Assembly: GCA_011056825.1 (NCBI GenBank)
Contig: DSBH01000095.1
Location: forward strand, 1-15,935
Direction: 5' to 3'
Length of the DNA stretch: 15,935 nucleotides
Source: Deltaproteobacteria bacterium
GTDB lineage: Bacteria; Desulfobacterota; Syntrophia; Syntrophales; UBA2210
The notes beneath the pieces were generated by a model. It was not told the origin of the DNA and did no database searches. It saw only the letters and a list, made by a program, of their open reading frames with translations. Positions 1 to 7,827 of this stretch are shown in pieces. The position numbers and the translations under genes were made by a program. Numbering within the stretch: position 1 is the stretch's first letter; each line of letters starts with the position of its first letter.

Positions 1-65
1 ACATGATACCTCTCGTATTAGAAAATAAGGTGTTCATCGACGGAGAATTACAGGAAGCGGCATAG
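1..65 (+). CDS. possible 3' end of an upstream gene (partial)
   Basis: The frame with codons starting at position 3 is open from the left edge and ends with TAG at 63-65. It reads MIPLVLENKVFIDGELQEAA. The ATG at position 3 has no visible ribosome binding site because the window begins there, so this is more likely the C-terminal tail of a gene lying mostly outside the window than a complete peptide. I do not recognise a family from 20 residues. A GGAGGG sequence at 75-80 follows the stop, but no start codon lies at a suitable distance from it. Confidence 0.3.
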   Translation, partial: MIPLVLENKVFIDGELQEAA

Positions 66-102
66 GCAATAACCGGAGGGTACGGAACTCAATCCACAAC
101 AT

Positions 103-489
103 TTGACAATATCTCAAGAACTGGAAGAGATTTCCGAAGTCGGTCCTGAAATCGCGGAGAGCATTGAAACGTTTTTTAAACAGAAAGAGAATAACAAGGT
201 GTTAGACCATTTGTTCAGGACCGGCGTCAGGGTGGAAGCGATGCCGGATCGAGAGCAATTGCCATTGCAGGGGAAAACGTTTGTCTTCACCGGATCTTTG
301 AAGTCCTACACTCGTAGCGAGGTCAAAGCAAAGGTTGAGTCGCTCGGGGGCCGCGCGACTTCAAGCGTGAGTGGTAAGACAGATTATGTTGTGGCAGGTG
401 AAAATCCCGGCGGCACCCTCGATAAGGCAAAGAAACAAAAAAACAATATCATCGATGAGAAGGAATTCAGAAAATTAATCGGAGAATAA
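103..489 (+). pseudogene. ligA: C-terminal fragment of NAD-dependent DNA ligase (HhH end + BRCT)
   Basis: The 128 residues match only the C-terminal end of bacterial LigA, the NAD-dependent ligase that seals nicks during replication and repair (usual length about 670 residues). Residues 5-35 resemble the last helix-hairpin-helix of LigA (SEVGPEIAESIETFF). Residues 53-128 form a BRCT domain with the family pattern GKTFVFTGSL, then KVESLGGRATSSVSGKTDY, then VAGENPGGTLDKAKK and a closing DEKEF. The nucleotidyl-transferase core with its catalytic lysine, the OB fold and the zinc finger are all absent, so it cannot ligate DNA. The frame is closed upstream by TAA at 70-72. The first usable start is TTG at 103, 22 bases past the only Shine-Dalgarno-like sequence (75-80), which argues against a real small gene. 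It is most likely a remnant of a duplicated or laterally acquired ligA. A translated stand-alone BRCT protein is a less likely alternative. The domain identity is secure; the pseudogene status is inferred. Confidence 0.75.
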
Positions 490-928
490 ATCCGCGTTAA
501 GCTGAAAATGGCGTGGAAGAAATGTCGGCAAAGTTTGTGGAAATCCTGTTGAAGAGCAAGGAGTTTCCACCAGCTGCCTGGTTGTATGATGGAAAGGGAG
601 GTTCTTTCAATCGAAAACCCGGGATGGAGACTGCGGACCGGGAATCGCGTTCTGCAGCGGACTCGGATAATCGAATACGATCCCGGATTGGCGGGTGATT
701 CTTGCGGCTCCTGGTATCGATTTTGAGCTTCGTGAGGGGGGAAGGGGTTGCTATGAAGAGACTGGCAGAATATGTAGCTGTCGTTACCAGTGGCGCCGGG
801 GATATCCGCAAAGCCGTATGCGAACATTATTTTTACACGAGCCATTTTCCCGGTATCTGACATTATAAGAGTCGGCAGGCGCGGTGCACCGGTTTTGCGC
901 ATGTTTCCCGGCGAAAGGAATCGGCGTC
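490..928. other. 439-bp region without an intact gene, apparently decayed coding DNA
   Basis: No convincing intact gene occupies this stretch. A 61-codon frame at 513-698 begins MEEMSAKFVEILLKSKEF and looks protein-like for about 35 residues, then turns arginine- and serine-rich. A neighbouring frame around 623-727 reads on as LRTGNRVLQRTRIIEYDPGL. I recognise neither. A clear dehydrogenase stub lies at 753-860 and is listed separately. Short homologous-looking segments in changing frames, next to the ligA fragment, suggest degraded genes. No RNA gene or strong terminator was seen. Confidence 0.5.
753..860 (+). pseudogene. N-terminal remnant of a short-chain dehydrogenase/reductase
   Basis: ATG at 753 opens a 35-residue frame ending at TGA 858-860, beginning MKRLAEYVAVVTSGAGDIRK and continuing AVCEHYF. 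Apart from substitutions this is the usual SDR opening: a first beta strand VAVVT, the cofactor-binding glycine motif TGxxxGxG, then a helix of the type AxxxxF. The motif is damaged here: the glycine after Thr is Ser, and the two later motif glycines are Asp and Arg. Nothing resembling the rest of an SDR (NNAG, YxxxK) follows in any frame before the patatin gene. A GGGGGGAAGGGG run just upstream may be the old ribosome binding site. I read it as a dead fragment of a roughly 250-residue oxidoreductase. The similarity is short, so the call is tentative. Confidence 0.5.
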
Positions 929-1783
929 ATGGAGACAAGGAAAACATTGTCATATTCATCGGTGGTTTTCGCGGGGGGAGGGAGCAGGTGCCTGTGGCAG
1001 GTCGGTTTCTGGGAGGAGGTTTCGAAAGCGCTTGAGCTGACTCCCCGCCGGATCGCCGCCGTGAGCGCCGGCGCGGCCATGGCCTGTCTCCTTTTTTCGG
1101 GAAAAACATCGGCGGCGCTGGAGCGGTTCAAGGATGCAACGGCGCGAAACCGCCGCAACGTCTATCTTTCGAACCTTTTCAGCGATACGCCGGTGTTTCC
1201 TCACTACGCCATGTATCGCAAGGCGATTCTCGACGCCCTTGATTCTGAAGGGATGAACGCCCTTTACCGGGGTCCCGATATCAGGGTGCTGATCAGCCGT
1301 CCTCCCCGGGCGCTGGGTCCCCGCTCGGCGACCATCATAGGTATTCTCGCCTACCTGGCCGAGAAGAGTCTGAGAGGTTCGGTGCGCCCGTCGTTTGGAA
1401 GGTGTCTTGGTTTTGTGCCGGAAGTCGTTTGTGTCAGGCAATGCGTCGACGCCCCGGAAGTCGCCGGCCTGGTTCTTGCGTCTTCCTGCACGCCGCCGTT
1501 CACACCGATCCTGTCATGGAACGGGAGGCCCGCGCTGGACGGAGGACTTGTCGACAATGTTCCCGTCTGTGCCCTGGGCGACGTGGAAGGAGACGCGCTT
1601 GTTCTCCTGACGAGACGATACGGAGAAGACAAGATACCCCGTACGGAGCGCCTGACCTACGTGCAGCCGTCGGCGCCGATTCCCGTGTCGAAATGGGATT
1701 ATACGAACCCCGAAGGGTTGCAGGCCGCGTACGATCTCGGGCGATTGGACGGCGCGGTGTTCGTGAACGAGCGGCGTACGTGA
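929..1783 (+). CDS. patatin-like phospholipase/acyl hydrolase
   Basis: This is a 284-residue protein of the patatin-like family, whose members cleave acyl chains from lipids with a Ser-Asp dyad. The oxyanion-hole glycines are AGGGSR (residues 15-20). The nucleophile elbow is AVSAG with Ser46. The catalytic Asp204 lies in PALDGGLVDNVP. The first position of the normal GxSxG elbow is Ala (Ala44), an uncommon but tolerable change. No signal peptide or membrane segment is seen, so it is probably cytoplasmic or peripherally membrane-bound. Start: ATG at 929 is preceded by GAAAGGA with suitable spacing and places the oxyanion loop close to the N-terminus, as is usual. An upstream GTG at 884 would add 15 residues that do not look conserved. 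It stands alone, convergent with the next gene. Its substrate cannot be read from the sequence; a lipid or thioester is likely. Confidence 0.85.
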   Translation: METRKTLSYSSVVFAGGGSRCLWQVGFWEEVSKALELTPRRIAAVSAGAAMACLLFSGKTSAALERFKDATARNRRNVYLSNLFSDTPVFPHYAMYRKAILDALDSEGMNALYRGPDIRVLISRPPRALGPRSATIIGILAYLAEKSLRGSVRPSFGRCLGFVPEVVCVRQCVDAPEVAGLVLASSCTPPFTPILSWNGRPALDGGLVDNVPVCALGDVEGDALVLLTRRYGEDKIPRTERLTYVQPSAPIPVSKWDYTNPEGLQAAYDLGRLDGAVFVNERRT

Positions 1784-1813
1784 ACCGCTGACGTCGCGGC
1801 GGTCCGGGAGCCG

Positions 1814-2488
1814 CTACAAATACAGTTTCGAGGAACGCTTTTTCTCTCTTCTTCCCATGATCAGGCCGACCAGAAGCCCCGTGAACAATACCAGCGCGCC
1901 GGATAAAAACCACTTGTAGCTGTGGGATGACCGAAGCAGTTCGCATTCCCTTGTCCGCTCCGCCAGGGCATGTTCCGTATTCGCCAGTTCAGCCCGGGTC
2001 CTTTCGAATTTCTCCCGTAAATCGAGGAAGGTCGAGGATTCTTTTTGCAGGACTTCGTAGTTCCGTTCAAGCTCGTCGAGTTTCTCCGTTTTTTCTTTCA
2101 GCTCCGTCGCGAGAGTGTCGCGCGCTGTCTTCAGATCACGAAGTTCCTGTGCCAGAGGAGACGCCGTTTCCCGAAGCCGCGCGTTTTCTTCTTCCAGGGC
2201 CTTGACCTGCTTATCCCAGGGTTCCCTGTTCATGAGATAGCGACTCAATATCCATCCTTCTCTTCCGCGCGCGCCTTCAGCGAGACGAACATGACTCCAT
2301 CCCGCCTTTTCGGACAGGACTTCCACCACCTGGCCCGATCGAAGCATGTCGACGATCCTGTACGTGGTCCCCGGGCCGTTGCGAAGGGGAACTTCCAGCT
2401 TATCGGAGACGTAAACATTTGCTGATACGGGAAGCGCGCAGAGGAATAATCCCGTGACTACGAGCACAATTATTGTTATTTTTTTCAT
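1814..2488 (-). CDS. SH3b/coiled-coil/C-terminal anchor protein (TIGR04211-type, YgiM-like)
   Basis: This 224-residue envelope protein has a clear modular build. A signal peptide comes first (MKKITIIVLVVTGLFLCALP, cleavage near Ala23). A bacterial SH3 domain spans about residues 24-86 with the typical LRNGPGTTYRIV and GWILSRYL segments. A charged heptad coiled coil covers about 93-187, and a single C-terminal membrane segment (about 192-211) is followed by the basic tail RREKKRSS. This order is that of the TIGR04211 'SH3 and anchor domain' family, which includes E. coli YgiM. The SH3 and coiled coil should lie outside the cytoplasmic membrane, where bacterial SH3 domains often bind peptidoglycan. 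The molecular role is not established. A GAGGA sequence precedes the ATG. The gene faces away from the SRPBCC gene across a 221-bp gap that should hold both promoters. Confidence 0.85.
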   Translation of the reverse strand: MKKITIIVLVVTGLFLCALPVSANVYVSDKLEVPLRNGPGTTYRIVDMLRSGQVVEVLSEKAGWSHVRLAEGARGREGWILSRYLMNREPWDKQVKALEEENARLRETASPLAQELRDLKTARDTLATELKEKTEKLDELERNYEVLQKESSTFLDLREKFERTRAELANTEHALAERTRECELLRSSHSYKWFLSGALVLFTGLLVGLIMGRREKKRSSKLYL

Positions 2489-2709
2489 GAGAGCTATCCT
2501 CGTCCGGCTGTGGTTTCGAAAATATGCTTAATGCAAGTCGGATGTGCTGATATAACATTACCCGGGAAAAAACAAAAGATTCGTCTTGCCGGGGGATGTA
2601 AAATAACCGGTGTAAAAGGTGATTTTTAATATTTTCCTGCTGATATTTTTGAATTATACCTGTCATACACGACTATGAATGAAATTCAGGGACGCGGAGC
2701 GATACGATT

Positions 2710-3195
2710 ATGAAATTGCTGGATGATATCGTGCTGAGGGATTCGGTGGAAATAGGTGTCCCCCCCGACAGGGTATTCGGGTTTTTTCTTCGAATTACCG
2801 ATGACGCAAGTTATCGGGATTGGCATCCAGTTGACCACGTGGCCTTTCGCTGGTTAAAGGGAAATCCCTGGGAAGAAGGGTCCGTCGCCCGTGCCGAGGA
2901 GTACCTTCACGGTAAATTGCACAAGCTGAAGTTCCGCGTCTTCAAGGTGACCCCGGGAAGGGAGATTGTCTATGGCCCTCCCTGTCGATTGCTGAGATTT
3001 TATTTTCCCGGGAACCGCTTCCTGATGGAACCGGCAGGTAACGGATGCATATTTACGGCCGAATGCCGCCTTCGAATCGGCAGGATAGTTACATTACTTG
3101 CCGGCCGGAAAGTGGAAGAGGGACTTTCCTCCGTGCGACGGCATATGAAGGAAGAGGGCGAGAACCTGAAAGCTATTCTCGAGCAAACAGATTAG
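2710..3195 (+). CDS. SRPBCC (START/polyketide-cyclase-fold) family protein
   Basis: This is a 161-residue cytoplasmic protein with no signal peptide or membrane segment. The opening VEIGVPPDRVFGFFLRI, the SYRDWHPVDHVAFRWLKG segment and the long C-terminal helix (VEEGLSSVRRHMKEEGENLKAIL) match the helix-grip SRPBCC fold, whose first strand and VFxFF helix are characteristic. Family members bind hydrophobic ligands in a deep cavity and include cyclases, aromatase-like proteins and lipid-transfer proteins. The ligand cannot be predicted here. The length fits the family. ATG at 2710 is the first start in the frame, and only a weak purine stretch (CGGAGCG) precedes it. The gene appears monocistronic: 187 bp separate it from the diguanylate cyclase gene. 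Confidence 0.7.
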   Translation: MKLLDDIVLRDSVEIGVPPDRVFGFFLRITDDASYRDWHPVDHVAFRWLKGNPWEEGSVARAEEYLHGKLHKLKFRVFKVTPGREIVYGPPCRLLRFYFPGNRFLMEPAGNGCIFTAECRLRIGRIVTLLAGRKVEEGLSSVRRHMKEEGENLKAILEQTD

Positions 3196-3382
3196 CAGGG
3201 CCGCCCCGGCTGGTGATGACCCTGAAGTGACGGCCATGTTTGCGAGCCCTGCTCTTCCGAAAAGTATATACTCGTATTACGTTTAATTCCGACTTGTTTG
3301 GTCCATGCCGGGCGACTTTTTTGGTGCAATAATTCCGCCTTTGTTGTATACGGCGCCGCGTGACCACGGGGAGCAAATAGAA

Positions 3383-4762
3383 ATGGCTGAAAAAGACAAC
3401 CACGAAAATCTGAAAGAACGGATCGGATTTCATGAAGATACGATGTTGCCTGAGCGTGAAGTGTTGTACAGCTTCCTGTTAGACATGATGCCCGACACGA
3501 TCTGGATGCTTGATCGTGACATGAAGCCCCTTTTTGTGAGCCCTTCCTCGCTGAAAACGCTCGGCTACTCGCCGGAAGAACGTTTGCGGCAGCATCTTTC
3601 CGACATGGTGACGCCCGAAACCTACGCGAGAGTCGTTGATAGATTCAAATCGGAACAGAAGAAAGAACAGGAAGAGGAAGTCGACCCCGATCGAATCGTC
3701 ACGATGGACATGGAGTATTACCACAGGGAAGGCCATACGGTCTGGCTTGAAAACCGGATCCGGGCGATCCGAGACCAGGACGGGCAGGTTATCGGTCTCT
3801 TTGGAGTTTCGAGAGACATTACCGAACGAAGACGCCTGGAGGACATGTTGAGGGAACGTATCAAGGAACTAAGCCTCCTTCAGTCCGTGGCGAACTTCAT
3901 CGAATCGACGGATTCTCTTGAAAAGGTTTTTCAAAAAACCGTGAATGAAATACATCGGGGATTGAGCTTTCCGGACTGCGCCTGCGCGAGAATCACGCTG
4001 GACGGGACGGTTTTTCAAACGGCGAATTTCCGGAAGACCGACAAGCGGATTTACACGTATATCACGGTTCGCGGAGAGCGACTCGGTACGCTGGAGATAT
4101 GTTATCTTTGTGCAACCCCTGCCGGGACGGAAACCCCGTTCCTCGACGAGGAACGGGATCTGATGAAGGCGATCGCGAAGCTCCTGGGCAGGGTCGTCGA
4201 GCGCAGGCAGGCCGAGGAGCAACTGAAAGAAAGCGAGAGAAAATACCGCGAGCTGAGCATTCTCGATGAATTATCAGGGCTTTACAACTCACGGTATTTT
4301 TACAGGCAGATTGAAAAGGAAGTTGACCGCATCAACCGCTACGGCGGTTCATTGAGTCTTATTCTGCTCGATATCGATAATTTCAAGGTTTTCAACGATA
4401 AGTTCGGCCACGTTGAGGGCGATGAAGCCCTGTCGCGTCTCGGGGAAGTCATTCGGCGATGCATTCGCAAAACTGATTCCGCCTATCGATACGGGGGTGA
4501 GGAATTCACCGTTCTTTTGCCCGTCACTCGTTGCGAGGAAGGGCGCGTCATCGCCGAGAGAATCAGAATGGCGTTCAAAAACGAAACTTTCACGACGGGT
4601 CGGGGCGAATCCGCCCATCTTACGGTAAGCTTGGGGATCGCTGGATATCGGCCGGAAGAAGACATAAAAGAGTTTGTGCGACGCGCCGATCAGTACATGT
4701 ATCGGGCGAAAAAAGAGGGAAGGGACAAGGTTTGCGTGGAGATTCCTTTCGAAGGACAGTAA
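3383..4762 (+). CDS. PAS-GAF-like-GGDEF diguanylate cyclase
   Basis: This 459-residue soluble signalling protein is predicted to make cyclic di-GMP from two GTP. A PAS sensor with its PAC end spans about residues 27-152 (LDMMPDTIWMLDRDMKPLFV, closing FGVSRDITERR). A GAF-like region lies at about 160-280, and a signalling helix leads into a GGDEF domain at about 290-455. The active-site motif is GGEEF (371-375), with the metal/substrate segment LLDIDNFKVFNDKFGHVEGD intact. An RxxD product-inhibition site (Arg362-Asp365) lies five residues before it, so the enzyme should be active and feedback-inhibited. No EAL domain or membrane segment is present. I chose ATG at 3383 because CGGGGAG precedes it by about nine bases. 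An ATG at 3305 would add 26 residues with no domain and no good ribosome site. PAS ligand and output target are unknown. Confidence 0.92.
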   Translation: MAEKDNHENLKERIGFHEDTMLPEREVLYSFLLDMMPDTIWMLDRDMKPLFVSPSSLKTLGYSPEERLRQHLSDMVTPETYARVVDRFKSEQKKEQEEEVDPDRIVTMDMEYYHREGHTVWLENRIRAIRDQDGQVIGLFGVSRDITERRRLEDMLRERIKELSLLQSVANFIESTDSLEKVFQKTVNEIHRGLSFPDCACARITLDGTVFQTANFRKTDKRIYTYITVRGERLGTLEICYLCATPAGTETPFLDEERDLMKAIAKLLGRVVERRQAEEQLKESERKYRELSILDELSGLYNSRYFYRQIEKEVDRINRYGGSLSLILLDIDNFKVFNDKFGHVEGDEALSRLGEVIRRCIRKTDSAYRYGGEEFTVLLPVTRCEEGRVIAERIRMAFKNETFTTGRGESAHLTVSLGIAGYRPEEDIKEFVRRADQYMYRAKKEGRDKVCVEIPFEGQ

Positions 4763-4849
4763 CGCTGACAGGCGTCGGCGCGCCGTGAGTGTCATGCGTG
4801 CCGGGTGAAGCCGATCGTTCCGGTACGGTCAGTTTACGGGAGTGACCTG

Positions 4850-6091
4850 TCACAGTTTTTCGGGTTTTTTCAGGAGCGCCGCCGAAACGACGGCCAGCAG
4901 CGTGCCGAGAAAACACATGATGATCGTGTAATTATACGAGTTTGTAAGATCGAAGATAAATCCTCCGAGGAACGAGCCCAGGGCGACGCCGAGACCCGCC
5001 ATGATCATCACGAAACCAAAAATGGCGCCCGTTGATTTCAGCCCGAAATAGTCCGCCGGAAATGCCGGTATCACGCCCGCCCAGCTGCCGAAACTCATGC
5101 CGAAGAGGGGAGCGAACAGGAAAAACATCCACGTTTCCCGTGAAAACAGAAGCCACAGCAACATCACAGCTTGGAAAAGGAATGCGGCAATGAGAATGCG
5201 CTTTCTTCCCAGCTGGTCTGAAAGAAATCCCGCGCTGATCCTGCCGATAATACTGCCTCCGCCCGCCAGCCCGGCGAGAAAACCGGCCGTCGTGAAGGCG
5301 ACTCCCCTGTCGGTCATGAGCGGCACTATATGAATCATGATAGTCCATAACGCGAGGGCTGCGAAAAACCAGCTGAAGCTCAGTGTCCACAGGGCTCTTG
5401 TTTTGAGTGCGTCGATAAAGGTAAAGTGAATAATCTGAGCGGATTCAACTGATTGCTCGGGTTCAGTTCCATGATCGATGATCATGGTTTCGCCGTAATG
5501 TTCCTCGGGTGATTTTCTGACGAGCAGCACAATGGGAATAAACACGACAAAGGCGACGATACCGACTGATACGTAGGCGGTTCTCCATCCGTATGACGAA
5601 ATCAGCCAGGCCGCCAGGGGCGACAGGACCAGGGAACCCGCTCCCAGTCCCGACGCCGACACACTTATGGCCAACCCCCTTTTTTCGGTAAACCACCGGG
5701 AAACCGTGGCGAGCATTGGTGTGTAAGCGGCGGCTACGCCCCACGCGACAAAAACAACATAGTACAGGTAAAACTCGGTGATCGAAGAAATGGTACTCAT
5801 CAGGATCATTGAACCGGCCAGACACAGGCCGCCCGACGCGGCGACGATCCGCGGCCCGATCCTGTCGGTCATCCAGCCTGAGAGCGGGGCGAAGACATTG
5901 TGGCTGATGGCGTACGCGCTGAACGCGCCAGCCGCCGCCGCCCTGGTCCAGCCGAATTCTGAATAGAGGGCTTTAAAAAAAACACTGAACGAATACGTTA
6001 TTCCGTAAGCGATCATGGTAGCCGCGAAAGCCGAGACCACGACCAGCCAACCATAATACGAGGGACTTGATTCATCGAAATTACGTTTCAT
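4850..6091 (-). CDS. MFS transporter, oxalate/monocarboxylate-type
   Basis: This is a 413-residue integral membrane protein with twelve predicted hydrophobic segments in two halves. A charged central loop lies near residues 195-220 (RKSPEEHYGETMIIDHG). The MFS signature loop appears in the N-half as GWMTDRIGPR and is echoed in the C-half as GFLSDQLGRKR. The overall pattern (opening YYGWLVVVSAFAATMIAYGI, SRWFTEKRGLAISVSASGLG) is that of the OFA/MCT branch, which carries oxalate, formate and other monocarboxylates by exchange or proton symport. The actual substrate is not determinable. ATG at 6091 is preceded by GGAAAGG about 12 bases upstream. It lies 108 bp downstream of the transglycosylase gene on the same strand, with no obvious functional link, and converges with the cyclase gene. 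Confidence 0.88.
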   Translation of the reverse strand: MKRNFDESSPSYYGWLVVVSAFAATMIAYGITYSFSVFFKALYSEFGWTRAAAAGAFSAYAISHNVFAPLSGWMTDRIGPRIVAASGGLCLAGSMILMSTISSITEFYLYYVVFVAWGVAAAYTPMLATVSRWFTEKRGLAISVSASGLGAGSLVLSPLAAWLISSYGWRTAYVSVGIVAFVVFIPIVLLVRKSPEEHYGETMIIDHGTEPEQSVESAQIIHFTFIDALKTRALWTLSFSWFFAALALWTIMIHIVPLMTDRGVAFTTAGFLAGLAGGGSIIGRISAGFLSDQLGRKRILIAAFLFQAVMLLWLLFSRETWMFFLFAPLFGMSFGSWAGVIPAFPADYFGLKSTGAIFGFVMIMAGLGVALGSFLGGFIFDLTNSYNYTIIMCFLGTLLAVVSAALLKKPEKL

Positions 6092-6199
6092 CAGTGGTGA
6101 AAACCTTTCCTGCGCGTTACCACCTTGTATTCGGGTATAACCCTCTTTCGGCGGATGGTGTTCACGCCGTCACGTGCGGGCCGTGAGATGTCCCCGCAT

Positions 6200-7372
6200 T
6201 CATTCGGGTACGTATATTCTGAACTGCTGATCAGGCAGAATTATCGACATCTTGTCGGGATCGACGGTGTTGCCCTTGGAATCCCTGATATAGTGAAGCG
6301 CTTCCGAATACGAAAGGTCGTATCGTTCCATGAGTTGTTCCCGAACGATCCTGTAAAAATTATCGCCCACTTCTACGACGTATACAAAGTAAGGTTCTTT
6401 CAGACCCATACGTTTCCTGGTTTCCGCGACCAGCGCGGGATCTCCGGTGGAATAAGCGTATTTCAGCTCAAGCGATCTCGTAAGGTCGGAGACAATATTC
6501 CGAGTATAATACACGGTTTCCTCGATGAAAGGGAACCCTCCCCATGTTTTTACCCGCGAGAGGCCGGCGTTGTAGGAGGCGATACCCCGCCATACGTTCA
6601 TTTCCACCGGTCCCCCGAAAAATTTTCGGCATTCCGTTATATTCCTGACGAGATGTTTGACGCCGACCGGTATATGTATCGATGGCGCGAATCGGGCATC
6701 CTCTTTTTCGCGTTCCTTCTCGGTCATGCTGCGTATTTTTTCCACGTAGGCCTTTTTGACCGCCCGCAGGTCGCGGTATGCCGCCGTCCTTTTTTCTTCG
6801 AGTTGGGAAAGTTCAGTCCGGGCGGCTGTGATGTCTTCAATGAGTGCAGGGTTCATTACGCCCGTGCCTGATTCCGCCAGGAGGTACAGTTTTTGTCGTT
6901 TTGCCGCCACCGACGTTTTGATGTCCCGGTACGCGGCGATGGCTGCGTTAAAAGCCTCGATCTCGTTGCTTTTTGCCACGGGAAGACCGTAATCGCGTGC
7001 CGTCGAAGCCATCAGTTGTTGCAGCCCCGCCGCGCCGGCTGACGAGACGGCGTCCCATTCGAAACGTGATTCGCTCCAGATTTTAGCTACTTCCAGCTCG
7101 ATCAGGAAGGGAACCCTGGAAAGGTAATTTTCCCCGGGATTGGCGCAGGCGTCGACAATGAGGTGAAAATAGTTTTTCATGTCCCGGGATCGAATGACAT
7201 CCGTGATGTGGGGATAGTCTTTCAGTTCCCTGCTCGGTTTGGAGCCGGTCACGTTTTCAGCGGACGCGGCTCTGGCAGAAGCCTTGAAAAGGCCGATGCC
7301 GTCGAGAAGGGAAACGCCGGTCACCGCCGCCGCTCCAGTCATGAACTGTCGTCGTGTCTTGTCCATATTCAT
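6200..7372 (-). CDS. Tat-exported lytic transglycosylase with SLT domain and LysM-like tail
   Basis: This 390-residue protein is predicted to cleave peptidoglycan glycan strands between MurNAc and GlcNAc. The N-terminus has a twin-arginine signal (TRRQFM, residues 6-11, then a mildly hydrophobic stretch and ASA near 36-38), so a folded protein is probably exported. The SLT catalytic segment is IWSESRFEWDAVSSAGAAGL with Glu101 as catalytic acid, followed by QQLM. The second half of the fold is GIASYNAG (263-270) and PFIEETVYYTRNIV. Between them, about 100 residues (135-235) form a charged, helical, coiled-coil-like insertion. Residues 329-390 (YVVEVGDNFYRIVREQ ... QQFRIYVPE) resemble a LysM repeat. 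ATG at 7372 lacks a strong ribosome site, but an ATG two codons on gives nearly the same protein. Tat export of such enzymes is uncommon but known. Confidence 0.83.
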   Translation of the reverse strand: MNMDKTRRQFMTGAAAVTGVSLLDGIGLFKASARAASAENVTGSKPSRELKDYPHITDVIRSRDMKNYFHLIVDACANPGENYLSRVPFLIELEVAKIWSESRFEWDAVSSAGAAGLQQLMASTARDYGLPVAKSNEIEAFNAAIAAYRDIKTSVAAKRQKLYLLAESGTGVMNPALIEDITAARTELSQLEEKRTAAYRDLRAVKKAYVEKIRSMTEKEREKEDARFAPSIHIPVGVKHLVRNITECRKFFGGPVEMNVWRGIASYNAGLSRVKTWGGFPFIEETVYYTRNIVSDLTRSLELKYAYSTGDPALVAETRKRMGLKEPYFVYVVEVGDNFYRIVREQLMERYDLSYSEALHYIRDSKGNTVDPDKMSIILPDQQFRIYVPE

Positions 7373-7827
7373 CCGAACCGGGCAAACGGCACACCGCGTT
7401 TCCCCGGAAGGTATTCGGGATGATCCGCATCGCGGGTCGGGGGGAAACCGCGTGTCGCTTTCGATTTCGCGTTTTCATACATTGCGCGACATCGGCGTAC
7501 GCTCTATTCGTATGTTTCTCCGGGTGCGAGAGTTCCTTGCCGGTTGCCGACGCCGCCGGCCATAATGCATGTGTTCACATCAATATATACACAAAATCGT
7601 TGCAAAGAGAAAGAATGACACTGCCGGGATCAGCGGACTATTTCTTTCAGATCGGTATGGAAGGAAATTCAAAAAAAGGGGGATCCCCGGGCGAAATGAT
7701 TTGCCTCTTTTAGGTGGGAACGGCGACGCCACTCGAACTGCATGTGTGAGTCTCCGCCTTGCTATTGGGGGAGGGGTGGCATCACTACGCCCGGGAATGA
7801 AATTTCCTCAAAAACGGATGAACCGGA
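7373..7827. other. 455-bp intergenic region between two minus-strand genes
   Basis: No credible gene is present; open frames here have poor protein character. The right half should hold the 3' end and terminator of the hydrolase gene, and the left half the promoter of the transglycosylase gene. Visible structures are a perfect palindrome GGGGATCCCC at 7679-7688 next to seven A's (a possible weak minus-strand terminator), a perfect 12-base palindrome ATGTGTTCACAT at 7569-7580, and an inverted pair GTTTCCCC/GGGGAAAC near 7400-7446. No RNA gene was recognised. Confidence 0.5.
7672..7690 (-). terminator. weak candidate rho-independent terminator
   Basis: Read on the minus strand, the sequence is CCGGGGATCCCCC followed by seven T's. 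A three- to four-pair GC stem closes over GATC, so the hairpin is short and of doubtful strength. It lies about 140 bases past the stop of the epoxide-hydrolase-like gene and could end the minus-strand operon. Confidence 0.25.

Noticed and set aside
384..902. 172-codon minus-strand frame across the decayed region
   Set aside because: It overlaps the real ligase BRCT coding on the other strand, has no domain, and is rich in Ser, Arg and Pro.
1500..1946. 148-codon minus-strand frame across the end of the patatin gene
   Set aside because: It overlaps two well-supported genes and has an arginine-rich composition with no motif.
3196..3382. Cyclic di-GMP riboswitch ahead of the diguanylate cyclase gene
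   Set aside because: I could not find the conserved GEMM core or its tetraloop arrangement in this 187-bp leader.
4349..4795. 148-codon minus-strand frame opposite the GGDEF domain
   Set aside because: It is antisense to intact GGEEF and I-site coding with no independent support.
4763..4860. Terminator between the convergent cyclase and MFS genes (TGACA...TGTCA near 4767-4795; GTGACCTGTCAC followed by T's at 4842-4860)
   Set aside because: The first hairpin has no T-run, and the second has a two-base loop too tight to form as drawn, so I do not call a terminator.
6125..6871. 248-codon plus-strand frame opposite the transglycosylase gene
   Set aside because: The minus strand encodes clear SLT and LysM-like segments; the plus-strand product resembles no protein family.
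7569..7580. Palindrome ATGTGTTCACAT as a CRP-type site
   Set aside because: The CRP consensus needs TGTGA and TCACA separated by six bases; here the arms are separated by two, so it does not fit.
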